Below are positions 1 to 7,162 of a DNA stretch of 64,000 nt, one piece after another. How positions within the stretch are numbered: the first letter of the stretch is position 1; every line of letters begins with the position of its first letter. A model generated the notes under the pieces. It had not been told where the DNA came from, did no database searches, and saw only the letters and a program-made list of their open reading frames with translations. The translations under genes and the position numbers were made by a program. The DNA is from CAZBRS01 sp964494475 (GTDB lineage: Bacteria > Myxococcota_A > UBA9042 > CAZBRS01). The stretch is from positions 13,621 through 77,620 of the forward strand of contig CAZBRS010000027.1 in the NCBI GenBank assembly GCA_964494475.1, given 5' to 3'.

Positions 1-54
1 GGGGCGGTCGTGATCCTGGCCGCGTCGGTCGCCTTCCTGCCCAAGCGCCGCTGA
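1..54 (+). CDS. 3' end of a gene, likely membrane protein tail
   Basis: Only the last 17 codons and the TGA stop are inside the window. They encode a hydrophobic stretch (VVILAASVAF) followed by LPKRR, which fits the end of a C-terminal membrane helix with a positive cytoplasmic tail. The frame is supported by a second, slightly diverged copy of the same 54 bases at 1571-1624 that ends at an equivalent stop. The function is unknown because the body of the gene lies upstream of the window. Confidence 0.6.
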   Translation, partial: GAVVILAASVAFLPKRR

Positions 55-100
55 CCCGCGATGCATCCACGGGCCCGCGCTCTACCAGGGCGTCGGTCCG

Positions 101-392
101 TCAACTCCCCCACACCAGCCACGCCGCCACCACTGCTCCGGCCAGCAGCAGCCCCGCCATCAGCCCGTTGACGAACCCCCCGCGCCGGGGCAGGTCGCGC
201 TCGTCGATCACGATGGGATCTGCCGGATGAGCCTCGTGGGCGAGCGGCGGGGGCCGCCGGGGGCATGGCCTCCAGGCTGTCGTACGTCTGCCCGTTCACC
301 GTGTACGTCTGGCGCGAGCGGCGGGGCGGCGGATCGCGAAAGCGGAGACGATGGAGCGCGCGATCGGGGTTGAACCCCGCCGGCGATGCCAT
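101..392 (-). pseudogene. frameshifted small membrane protein gene
   Basis: Read on the minus strand from the ATG at 392, the frame encodes a leader and then TYTVNGQTYDSLEAMPP, a motif resembling small bacterial proteins with a VNGxxYxSLxEMPP core. In the C-rich stretch that follows, coding sense moves to another frame, which encodes DPIVIDERDLPRR, a single membrane helix (GLMAGLLLAGAVVAAWLVW) and a TGA at 101-103. The span of 292 bases is not a multiple of three, which agrees with one net indel. It is either a decayed gene or an assembly error in runs of five C. It diverges from the SLATT-Nudix gene across an AT-rich gap (393-424). Confidence 0.45.
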
Positions 393-424
393 AAACTACA
401 AAAAAATAAGGGAATGCACCGGTC

Positions 425-1315
425 ATGAACGATCTCGTCGAGCGAGCCCGGAAGTGTGCCGTCAGCGCAGGCCGTACCGGCAGGGCCCAGTATCGCGCCG
501 CTGAGCAGGACGAGCGCCTGGCCCGGTGGCTCGGGTGGACCAGCACCGCGCTCAGTGCCCTGGTCGGTACGTCGATCTTCGCCGATTGGGTCCGGCTCCA
601 CCCGGTGCCGTTCGGCATCGCTGCTGCCGCCGCCGCCGCGTTGAGCGCCCTGGCGCGCTCCGCGAAGCTCGACGAGCGCGCCAACGCTCACCGCGACGCG
701 GGAGCCGAGTACGGGCGTCTGCGGCGCCGCGCCGACAGCCTGCGCCTTCAGATCGAGGGGGCCGACATCGGCGACCGGAGCAAGGCTATACTTGAACTGG
801 ATCAGATCGGTGAATCCCTGTCCGAGTTGGCCAAGACGACGAGGTCGCTGCCCGATGGCGTGTACCTGCCTGCGTCAAGGGCCTTCGACGCGGACCACCG
901 GGAGTACTTCCCGTCCCCGATAACCCACGCCGGTGGCGTCGTGGTCCGCGGAGAGGGACCTGCTCGCCAGTACCTGGTCGTTCAGGCCCGGAAGAAGTCG
1001 GAGAACTGGGTGCTCCCCAAAGGACACGTCAAGGCGGACGAGTCCCTGGAGGTCGCCGCCCGAAGGGAGGTCCTGGAGGAGACCGGAGTAGCGGCGGCGG
1101 TGTGGGCTGACCTCGACACGGTCGGTTTCGACACGAAAGACGGACGGGTGGAAGCGCAGTTCTACCTGATGACCGCTCTGAAGGAGGGCCCGTCCACGGA
1201 ACATCGCGAGAAGAGGTGGCTCTCCTTCGAGGAGGCGATGGTCCTACTCAAGTTCAAGGAGTCGAAGAGGCTGGTCGCCCAGGCCTACGTCGAGGCAAGG
1301 CGGGCGGAGACGTGA
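425..1315 (+). CDS. SLATT-like two-TM domain fused to a Nudix hydrolase domain
   Basis: A 296-residue protein with two parts. Residues about 20-140 look like a SLATT domain: a basic amphipathic start, two membrane helices (about 36-55 and 62-79) and a long charged helix beginning LDERANAHR. SLATT proteins are predicted pore-forming effectors of nucleotide-activated bacterial conflict systems. Residues about 165-290 form a Nudix domain with a complete Nudix box at 200-222 (G, then E206, REVLEETG and V222), so hydrolysis or binding of a nucleoside-diphosphate-linked ligand is plausible. The ATG at 425 follows an AAGGGA-like ribosome site in an AT-rich patch. No SMODS, SLOG or TIR partner lies nearby. 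The Nudix assignment is firm; the SLATT assignment is from hydropathy and family pattern. A sensor/effector in one chain, like the animal channel TRPM2, is my inference. Confidence 0.75.
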   Translation: MNDLVERARKCAVSAGRTGRAQYRAAEQDERLARWLGWTSTALSALVGTSIFADWVRLHPVPFGIAAAAAAALSALARSAKLDERANAHRDAGAEYGRLRRRADSLRLQIEGADIGDRSKAILELDQIGESLSELAKTTRSLPDGVYLPASRAFDADHREYFPSPITHAGGVVVRGEGPARQYLVVQARKKSENWVLPKGHVKADESLEVAARREVLEETGVAAAVWADLDTVGFDTKDGRVEAQFYLMTALKEGPSTEHREKRWLSFEEAMVLLKFKESKRLVAQAYVEARRAET

Positions 1316-1423
1316 GCCCCGGCATCCCGACACGTACGCCGAGGCTTCCCTCGGCCCAGGTACCCGCGAGACGCCAGGGCGTTGACGGTCGTCCAAACGC
1401 GCTGGCGCTACGTTCTCGGAAAT

Positions 1424-1464
1424 CGTAGGTCCGTCACTCAGATCGCTAAGAACGTAGGACCGTC
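1424..1464. repeat. GGTCC/GGACC dyad element, copy 1
   Basis: CGTAGGTCCGT at 1424-1434 and CGTAGGACCGT at 1453-1463 are spaced 29 bases apart and form a GGTCC...GGACC dyad. The same arrangement and spacing occur at 3082-3120, and the two copies lie on either side of the HTH/MNT/HEPN genes. CGTTCT at 1411-1416 and AGAACG at 1449-1454 add a second inverted pair. It could be a repeat, an operator or an insertion scar. Confidence 0.4.
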
Positions 1465-1474
1465 CCCTGGACCT

Positions 1475-1624
1475 GGCGACGTGGCCCTGCAGCTGCTGCC
1501 CCTGGGGGTCGCCAGCCCCCTCGACCTCGCCGGCCGCTCGCGCACCCCGCTCGAGTTGGCGCTCAGCGTGGGGGCGGTCGTGATCCTCGCCGTGTCTATC
1601 GCCTTCCTGCCCAAGCGCCGATGA
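1475..1624 (+). pseudogene. duplicated 3' fragment of the gene ending at 54
   Basis: The last 54 bases (1571-1624) match window positions 1-54 with only a few substitutions and encode the same tail, here VVILAVSIAFLPKRR. Upstream in frame, about 30 more residues look like real protein (LQLLPLGVASPLDLAG) before the reading becomes nondescript around the dyad repeat. No start codon with a ribosome site lies close by. It reads as a decayed tail left by tandem duplication or by insertion of the module between the two copies. Confidence 0.5.
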
Positions 1625-1860
1625 CCTGGGTCGTATCCCAGGGTCGGACCATCCCGGACCGCGCGACCGGTCCGGTTTCGTAGACGCCAGTTCGTCGACC
1701 CGTTGAATCTCCAAGCGAACGTCCCGTGGCACGCCACGTGCTCTACACCCCATCCGCCGTCGGGCTCGTTGCCCTGGGCTTGCACTAGAGAACGTTGTTC
1801 CCTGGGATGGATCGTGAAAACGCGCGCCAAATGGCGTCGGTTGAATCCGAGGTGAGCCCC
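1625..1860. other. intergenic stretch with a short hairpin
   Basis: No gene is visible here. CCTGGG at 1625-1630 and CCCAGG at 1637-1642 can form a small hairpin directly after the stop of the duplicated tail, without a T run. The rest should contain the promoter of the HTH/MNT/HEPN operon, but I see no clear -35/-10 pair. Confidence 0.3.
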
Positions 1861-2298
1861 ATGATGATTGTCACGGGCGTCTCCGCTGAACCGCCTGCTA
1901 CCCTGTCCGTAACGCTGTCGAACGGCCGTCGCTTCGAGGTGGACGTTGCAGCGTACGCGACCTCGCCCGGCCACGAGGCCCTCGCGGAGCCGGCCACCCT
2001 GGCCACGGTCGAGGTCGACGAGTGGGGCCACGGGGTGCATTGGCCGTCGCTGGACCTTGGCGTCGACGTGGACACGCTCGTGAGGCTCCACAAGGAGCAG
2101 ACCGGGCAAGCGTTCCCGGTGGACGCCTTCAACGCCTGGATGAGCCGCAACCACCTGTCACTGACCGCCGCGGCCCAGGCGCTGGGCCTGACCCGTCGGG
2201 CCATCGTCTACTACCACGGCGGGCACCGGCCCATCCCCAAGCTGGTGGGGCTGGCCTGCAAGGGCTGGGAGGTTCAGGCGAGAGAGACGGCCGCATGA
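1861..2298 (+). CDS. DUF2442-like protein with C-terminal helix-turn-helix
   Basis: The start is set at 1861 because GAGGTGAG (1849-1856) lies just upstream; an in-frame ATG at 1795 has no ribosome site. The 145-residue product begins with a DUF2442-like beta region (SVTLSNGRRFEVDVAAYA, then VHWPSLDLGVDVDTL). It ends with a helix-turn-helix-like segment (LSLTAAAQALGLTRRAIVYY) resembling Xre/MerR-type DNA-binding helices. It is the first gene of an overlapping operon with an MNT nucleotidyltransferase (ATGA overlap) and a HEPN protein, so it is probably the regulator or third component of that toxin-antitoxin-like set. DUF2442 proteins are often found beside such modules. Confidence 0.65.
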   Translation: MMIVTGVSAEPPATLSVTLSNGRRFEVDVAAYATSPGHEALAEPATLATVEVDEWGHGVHWPSLDLGVDVDTLVRLHKEQTGQAFPVDAFNAWMSRNHLSLTAAAQALGLTRRAIVYYHGGHRPIPKLVGLACKGWEVQARETAA

Positions 2299-2681
2299 CG
2301 GGAGCATTGGCCAACGTCCTTCTGGAGTTTCCAGAGCGAGACGGCTATCTTCACAACGTGGCTGATCGAACGCACACGGCCCTGGCCCACCTCGTCCCGC
2401 GGCTTCGTCACCTCTACGGGGACCGCTTGGTCGACCTCGTCCTTTTCGGTTCCAGGGCGCGTGGTGACCACGCCGACGACTCCGACGTCGATGTCTGCGT
2501 CGTGTTGCGAGCGCCCGTAGACCCTACGCTCGAGATCGCGCGAACGGCCGAGATCGTCGCGAGCGTGTCGCTCGATCTCGACCTGGTGATCAGCTGCGTC
2601 TTCGTCGCCGAGAGCGACTACGCCACGGGAGCCGGCCCGTTCCTGCGCAACGTGCGCCGCGAGGGCGTGCGATGGGCGTAG
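2295..2681 (+). CDS. MNT-type nucleotidyltransferase (antitoxin-like)
   Basis: This 128-residue protein has the minimal nucleotidyltransferase signature: FGSRARGD at 51-58 followed by SDVDV (D64, D66). LDLDLVIS near residue 94 supplies the third acidic strand. All expected catalytic positions are present, so it may be active. In characterised MntA-HepT pairs such an enzyme adds nucleotides (AMP) to the HEPN toxin and silences it. Its start overlaps the stop of the regulator gene (ATGA), and its 3' end overlaps the HEPN gene by 10 bases, so the three are translationally coupled. Confidence 0.85.
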   Translation: MTGALANVLLEFPERDGYLHNVADRTHTALAHLVPRLRHLYGDRLVDLVLFGSRARGDHADDSDVDVCVVLRAPVDPTLEIARTAEIVASVSLDLDLVISCVFVAESDYATGAGPFLRNVRREGVRWA

Positions 2682-3052
2682 AGGACGTCGGGCAAGACCT
2701 GCTGGAGCGCGCGCAGGAGAGTTGCGACGCGGCCGAGTTCCTGTTGCAGGGCGGCTATCCTGGCTTCGCCGCTTCCCGAGCCTACTACGCCATGTTCTAC
2801 GTGGCCGAGGCGCTGCTGGACTCGAAGGGCCTGTCGTTCTCGCGGCACTCGGCCGTCATCGCCGCCTTCGGCCGGGAGTTCTGTAAGACGGGCATCGTTC
2901 CTGTGGACCTGCACCGGCACCTGCTGCAGGCGTTCGAGCTTCGCAACCTGGGCGACTACGCGACCAAGGGACGTGTCAGCGCCGACGAGGCGCGAACGCA
3001 GATCGCTCGGGCACGGGCCATGCTCGAGGCCGCACGGTCCTGTCGGCGATAG
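2672..3052 (+). CDS. HEPN-domain protein (toxin-like partner of MNT)
   Basis: This 126-residue all-helical protein fits the HEPN family: FAASRAYYAMFYVAEALL (32-49), SRHSAVIAAF (57-66), and a late helix with LRNLGDYATKG (90-100). HEPN ribonucleases use an RX4-6H motif. Here the equivalent site reads RNLGDY with no histidine, as in the 'RxxaDY' subgroup, so RNase activity cannot be assumed. It starts inside the last codons of the MNT gene. The pairing suggests a toxin-antitoxin or defence module; whether the HEPN protein is toxic is unknown. Confidence 0.8.
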   Translation: MGVEDVGQDLLERAQESCDAAEFLLQGGYPGFAASRAYYAMFYVAEALLDSKGLSFSRHSAVIAAFGREFCKTGIVPVDLHRHLLQAFELRNLGDYATKGRVSADEARTQIARARAMLEAARSCRR

Positions 3053-3081
3053 CGGGCGGTCCCCTTCGATGGGCCCGCGAT

Positions 3082-3120
3082 CGTAGGTCCGTTGCCAGAA
3101 TCTATCGGATTATAGGACCG
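3082..3120. repeat. GGTCC/GGACC dyad element, copy 2
   Basis: CGTAGGTCCGT at 3082-3092 and TATAGGACCG at 3111-3120 repeat the layout seen at 1424-1464, with identical 29-base spacing but a mostly different centre. It lies 29 bases after the HEPN stop codon. Together the copies bracket the three-gene module. Confidence 0.4.
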
Positions 3121-3179
3121 AGCGAGGCGCCCGGGGAAAGATCAGCCTGGGGCCTTGGGCCATTCCAGGGTATCCACGC

Positions 3180-3608
3180 TCACGGGTCGCGTCCGGGGGC
3201 GGGATCGCACTCCGAGATCTGCCAGGCCTCGATGCAGACGTTCTTGTAGCAGTAGCCACAGACCCACCCGCCTTCGCATCCGACATCGGGACCCATGTCG
3301 CGGCAGTCCTTCGTGACGTCGCCGCTGTCGTCGTACGGGCACGCGTTCTTTATCGTGGCGTAGTCGTGCGGATCCAAGTGGCCGCCGCTCATCTGGACCG
3401 CATGCTCGAGCCCCGTCATGTAGCTGTTGCCGTCGCCGTTTCGGTACCCTACGCGCCCATAGGCCTCGACGCACTGACCGCAGTACGCACTGGCGCACTT
3501 GGTGCTGTCGGCATCGTCGAGGGTGCTCTCGCCTTCGCACGTCGCCAATGTGGCCACAGCTACGAGGAGCAAGGCCCTGCCGGCCACCGAGACTCCGGGT
3601 AGCGGCAT
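3180..3608 (-). CDS. small cysteine-rich lipoprotein
   Basis: The 142-residue product begins with a hydrophobic signal ending TLATC, a plausible lipobox, so it is probably an exported, lipid-anchored protein. The mature part has many cysteines (for example CASAYCGQC and CGYCYKNVC) that could form disulfides or bind metal. No family is recognised. The ATG at 3608 is 5 bases beyond the stop of the Ycf46-like gene, so it is the last gene of that minus-strand operon. Confidence 0.6.
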   Translation of the reverse strand: MPLPGVSVAGRALLLVAVATLATCEGESTLDDADSTKCASAYCGQCVEAYGRVGYRNGDGNSYMTGLEHAVQMSGGHLDPHDYATIKNACPYDDSGDVTKDCRDMGPDVGCEGGWVCGYCYKNVCIEAWQISECDPAPGRDP

Positions 3609-3612
3609 GGGT

Positions 3613-5169
3613 TCAGATCTCCAGCCCCCGCACCTCGCTGACCTGGCCCGTGTCGCCCTCTCCTCCGATGGACGACGCCCTTCGCGCGCGGCTCTTGGCC
3701 CACTCGCGCATGGCGTCGATGCCCTCCTTCATCGTGTAGCTGAGGGGGATGATCTCCTGGCAGCTCTTGACCACGGTGTCGGTGTCGATGTCGCGCTCGG
3801 CGTCGAAGGCGTCGTAGAGGCCGCTGATGATGGCCTGCTCGATCTCCGACCCCGAGAACCCCTGGGTAGCGCCCAGGATCTTATCGAAGTCGAAGGCCTC
3901 GGGGTCGCGCTTGACCTTCTTGACGTGGATCCTGGCGATCTCCTTGCGCTCGTCGGGGGAGGGCAGGTCGACGAAGAAGATCTCGTCGAAGCGGCCCTTG
4001 CGGAGCAATTCGGGGGGCAGCAGGCTCACGTCGTTGGCGGTGGCGATGACGAAGACCGGGGTCTCTTTCTCCTGCAGCCAGGTGATGAAGCTGGCGAACA
4101 CGCGGGCCGTGGTGCCGGCGTCGCTCTGGCCCGAGCTCTTGGTGCCGCTGAAGCCCTTCTCGAGCTCGTCGAGCCACAGGATGCAGGGGGCCACGGCCTC
4201 GGCGGTCTTGATGGCCTTGCGGATGTTCTCTTCGGACGAGCCCACCAGCGAGCTGAAGACCTTGCCCACGTCGAGGCGGAGGAGCGGCATCTGCCACAGC
4301 GTGCCCACGGCCTTGGCGGTGAGGCTCTTGCCGCAGCCCGGCACGCCGATGAGCAAAATGCCCTTGGGCATGGGCAGGCCGAACTCGCGGGCGCGCTTGG
4401 TGAAGGCCACGTGGCGCTTGCGCAGCCACTCCTTCAGGATCTCGAGGCCGCCCACGTCCTTGAAGGCCTGGCTGGTCTCGTAGAACTCGAGGATGCCGCT
4501 CTTGCGGATGATGTGCTTCTTCTCCTGCAGGATGGTCTCGATGTCGAAGTCGCGCTTGCGCACCAGGCTCTTGGCGAAGACGTTGTCGGCCTCTTCGGCG
4601 GTGAGCCCGAGCGCCGCCTCGACCACCTGGTCCAGGAGGTCGGGGTCCTGCTTCACGTTCAGGGGCAGGTTGCCGGCCGAGCGCACCCACTTCATGACGA
4701 TCTGCTCGATCTCGTCGCGGCCCGGCAGGCCGAAGTCGACCACCGCCATCTCCTTCTCGAGCTCGAGGGTCGGGCGCAGCGTGGGCGACAGCAGAATCAG
4801 CGTGCGCTTGTACTCCTTGTAGCCCGCGGGCTTCTTGAACTCGCGGCTGATGTCGCGCAGCTTGCGCACCACGGCCGGGTCCTGGAGGTACGGGTGGAAG
4901 TCGCGCAGCACGAACAGGCAGTCGTCCTCGTACTTCAGCAGGAACTCGAGGGCGCGCTGGGGGTCCTTGATGTCGCCGTACTCCTGGGTGCCGAGCAGCG
5001 ACATGAAGCCGTCGGTGATGGACCAGCCCATCACCTGGCGCTTGCGGCGCTGGGCGATGCCGATCAGGCCCTCCTCCACGCGCTTCTCCTCGGGCGAGAC
5101 GATGTAGATGAGGGGGTACGAGGCGCGGATCAGGTCCTCGACCTCGGTGATGCTGTCGATGTTCGGCAT
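3613..5169 (-). CDS. Ycf46-like AAA+ ATPase
   Basis: A 518-residue protein with an N-terminal half (1-240) typical of the plastid/cyanobacterial Ycf46 family and a C-terminal AAA+ module. Walker A is GVPGCGKS at 275-282, Walker B is LWLDE at 331-335, and an arginine-finger region follows (KGRFDE at 391-396). The first half keeps a degenerate ATPase-like fold (YPLIYIVSPEE, VVDFGLPGR). Ycf46 is linked to carbon and photosynthesis control in cyanobacteria, but its role in other bacteria is unknown. It lies 31 bases downstream of an FHA/coiled-coil protein gene on the same strand, so the two probably act together, perhaps with phospho-dependent recruitment of the ATPase (inference). Confidence 0.85.
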   Translation of the reverse strand: MPNIDSITEVEDLIRASYPLIYIVSPEEKRVEEGLIGIAQRRKRQVMGWSITDGFMSLLGTQEYGDIKDPQRALEFLLKYEDDCLFVLRDFHPYLQDPAVVRKLRDISREFKKPAGYKEYKRTLILLSPTLRPTLELEKEMAVVDFGLPGRDEIEQIVMKWVRSAGNLPLNVKQDPDLLDQVVEAALGLTAEEADNVFAKSLVRKRDFDIETILQEKKHIIRKSGILEFYETSQAFKDVGGLEILKEWLRKRHVAFTKRAREFGLPMPKGILLIGVPGCGKSLTAKAVGTLWQMPLLRLDVGKVFSSLVGSSEENIRKAIKTAEAVAPCILWLDELEKGFSGTKSSGQSDAGTTARVFASFITWLQEKETPVFVIATANDVSLLPPELLRKGRFDEIFFVDLPSPDERKEIARIHVKKVKRDPEAFDFDKILGATQGFSGSEIEQAIISGLYDAFDAERDIDTDTVVKSCQEIIPLSYTMKEGIDAMREWAKSRARRASSIGGEGDTGQVSEVRGLEI

Positions 5170-5200
5170 GGTGCGGCCTCCAGCTTTCGGGCTCGGGGGA

Positions 5201-7054
5201 TCAGGACTTGATGACCTTGGCCAGGCTCTTCTCGGCGCTCTTGACGTCGCCCTCCATGACCTTGATGAGGTCCTTCATGAGGATGGTGATCTCGATGGGG
5301 TCGCCGCCGGCCTTGGAGCGCTTCTCGAGGTCGCCCATGTAGTTCTTCAGCATCGAGACGTTGGCCTCGATCTGCTTGAGCGTGTCGTCGGTCTTCAGCG
5401 AGGCCTCGACGATGCCGTCGAGCTTCTTGGCCGTGCCGTACAGCGCCGACTTCTCGTCGCGCGCGTCGCTGAGCTTGGCCTCGAGGTCGGCCGCCCTGGA
5501 CTTGAGGTCGGCCGCCTGCTTCTCGAGGCGCGCCTTGTCGTCGGGGGTGAAGCCCGCGAGATCGGACTGCAGGCGGGTGGCCTGGCCCTCGAGCTCGTCG
5601 AGGCGGGCCTTCAGCGCGGGGTAGCCGGGGTGGGCCTCGATGGCGCCGAGCGCCTGCAGGCGCCCGTCGAGGGCGCCGGCCTGGACGCGGGCCTCGTCGA
5701 GCGCCTTCTTCAGCTCGTCGGCCTCGCGGTTCTTCTGGTAGAAGTCGGCCAGCAGCCGGCGCTTCTCGTCTTCGAGGTCGGCGAGGCCGGCCCCGATGCG
5801 CACGCGCTCGATCTCTTCGTCGCGGGACTTGAGCTCGTAGCGCAGCTCCTCGACGATCTGCTCCTTCTCCTCGACCACCTCGCGCAGCTGGTTCACGCGC
5901 GTCTGCAGGAGGTCGGTGCTGTCGTCGCCGGACTTGTGGGACTCGCGCAGCGACTCGCCCTCTTCGCGGGCCTCCTTCAGCTCGTACTCGAGGATGTCGA
6001 TCTTGCGCTGCAGCTCGCTGAGCTCGCGATCGCGCTGCGTGATCTTGATCTTGAGGTCGGCGGAGCGCGAGGCGTCGTCGTCGGTCTTCTTGCGCGTGTC
6101 GGCGACCTGCTCGTCGAGCTCGGCGTTGCGCTTCTCGAGCTCGCCCACGCGGGCGTCGCGCTCGGCCACGTCGGCGCGCAGGCTGGCCACCAGGCTCTCG
6201 GAGGCCTGCACCTGGTCGCGCATCTCCAGGTACTTGCGGGTCAGCCCCTCCATCTGCACCGTCAGACCCGTGGTGCGCGTCTGCAGCTCTTGCAGCTTGC
6301 GCTCGAGCGTGGCGGCGCTGGCCTCGGCCTCGTGGGCGCGTTCTTCGAGCTCGGCGCGCGTGGCGGCCGCGGGTGGTTCGGCGGCTCCGGCCTTGCCGCC
6401 CTCGGCCTTGCCCTTCGGCGCCGGGCTCGCCGCGGCCTTGGCCTCGGGTGCGGCCTTGGCCTCGGGTGCGGCCTTGGCCTCGGGTGCGGGCCTGGCCTCG
6501 GGTGCGGCCTTGGCCTCGGGTGCGGGCCTGGCCTCGGGTGCGGCCTTGGCCTCGGGTGCGGGCCTGGCCTCGGGTGCGGGCCTGGCCACAGGGGCGGCCT
6601 TGGTCTCGGGCGCTGGCTTGGGCTCGGGCGCGGTCTTGCCCTCGGGGGCCGCCTTCGCGGGCGCCGGCGCCGGGCTCGCTACGGGCGCCTCGGGGGTCGG
6701 CGCGGCCTCCTCGGGCGGCTTGGCCGCCCGCACCGGCGTGTCGGGGCGGGCGTCGTCGGCCATGAGCCGCAGCATGTAGTTCCCGCACGCGAACTCGTGA
6801 TTCAGGGGGAGCACGACCGGTGTGTTCGCGGCGATGCGCTCGCCGCCGAGGTACGTGCCGTTGGCCGAGCCCAGGTCTTCGACCACGAAGCCGCCGTCCT
6901 TGACGTACAGCTTGGCGTGCATGCGTGACACCGATTTGTTCTCGGTCACGATGTTGCACGCCGGGTTTCGACCGATGAGGATCGGCTTGGCCTCGACCGA
7001 GAGGTCGAGCCGCTGTTCGTGGCCATCTTTGTCGGTATAGAAGAGGCGCGCCAC
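5201..7054 (-). CDS. FHA-domain protein with Ala/Pro repeat linker and long coiled coil
   Basis: The start is GTG at 7054, preceded by AGGAGG, giving 617 residues. Residues 1-97 are an FHA phosphothreonine-binding domain: IGRN (27-30), SVSRMHA (41-47) and SANGTYLGG (63-71). Residues about 100-210 are an Ala/Pro/Glu/Lys linker of APEAKA/APEARP units encoded by 18-base DNA repeats. From about 215 to 560 the sequence is heptad-like coiled coil, ending in a conserved-looking segment (DPIEITILMKDLIKVMEGD). There is no signal peptide, so the protein is cytoplasmic. It heads the operon with the Ycf46-like ATPase. A scaffold that reads a phosphorylation signal is the simplest role. Confidence 0.85.
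   Translation of the reverse strand: MARLFYTDKDGHEQRLDLSVEAKPILIGRNPACNIVTENKSVSRMHAKLYVKDGGFVVEDLGSANGTYLGGERIAANTPVVLPLNHEFACGNYMLRLMADDARPDTPVRAAKPPEEAAPTPEAPVASPAPAPAKAAPEGKTAPEPKPAPETKAAPVARPAPEARPAPEAKAAPEARPAPEAKAAPEARPAPEAKAAPEAKAAPEAKAAASPAPKGKAEGGKAGAAEPPAAATRAELEERAHEAEASAATLERKLQELQTRTTGLTVQMEGLTRKYLEMRDQVQASESLVASLRADVAERDARVGELEKRNAELDEQVADTRKKTDDDASRSADLKIKITQRDRELSELQRKIDILEYELKEAREEGESLRESHKSGDDSTDLLQTRVNQLREVVEEKEQIVEELRYELKSRDEEIERVRIGAGLADLEDEKRRLLADFYQKNREADELKKALDEARVQAGALDGRLQALGAIEAHPGYPALKARLDELEGQATRLQSDLAGFTPDDKARLEKQAADLKSRAADLEAKLSDARDEKSALYGTAKKLDGIVEASLKTDDTLKQIEANVSMLKNYMGDLEKRSKAGGDPIEITILMKDLIKVMEGDVKSAEKSLAKVIKS
6434..6620 (-). repeat. 18-base tandem repeat inside the FHA gene
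   Basis: About ten near-identical 18-base units (plus-strand core GGCCTCGGGTGCGGCCTT) lie head to tail and encode alternating APEAKA and APEARP peptides in the linker. The reading frame is kept throughout, so the number of units could vary between strains by slippage without breaking the protein. Confidence 0.85.
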
Positions 7055-7090
7055 CGTCGTCCTCCTGGCTCGTTCGGCTTTTGAGCCCGT

Positions 7091-7120
7091 AGTATAGCCC
7101 CGGCTTCGACGCGATGTCAC
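7091..7120 (-). promoter_or_regulatory. predicted sigma70-type promoter of the FHA/Ycf46 operon
   Basis: On the minus strand, GTGACA (7115-7120) and TATACT (7091-7096) are separated by 18 bases, about 37 bases upstream of the GTG start of the FHA gene. It is back to back with the promoter of the metallophosphatase gene. Confidence 0.5.
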
Positions 7121-7127
7121 CCTCGGA

Positions 7128-7156
7128 TTGCGCGACGGGAGCGCCGGCTCTACAAT
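7128..7156 (+). promoter_or_regulatory. predicted promoter of the metallophosphatase gene
   Basis: TTGCGC (7128-7133) and TACAAT (7151-7156) are spaced 17 bases apart. The ATG of the next gene is at 7163, about where transcription would begin, so the message is predicted to be leaderless or nearly so. Confidence 0.45.
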
Positions 7157-7162
7157 GCGCGC

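Noticed and set aside
1382..1624. Intact 80-residue gene
   Set aside because: The first 30 residues run through the dyad repeat without a ribosome site; only the tail matches another gene end, so it is treated as a fragment.
6434..6620. Possible CRISPR array
   Set aside because: The units are 18 bases, contiguous without spacers and encode a protein linker in frame.
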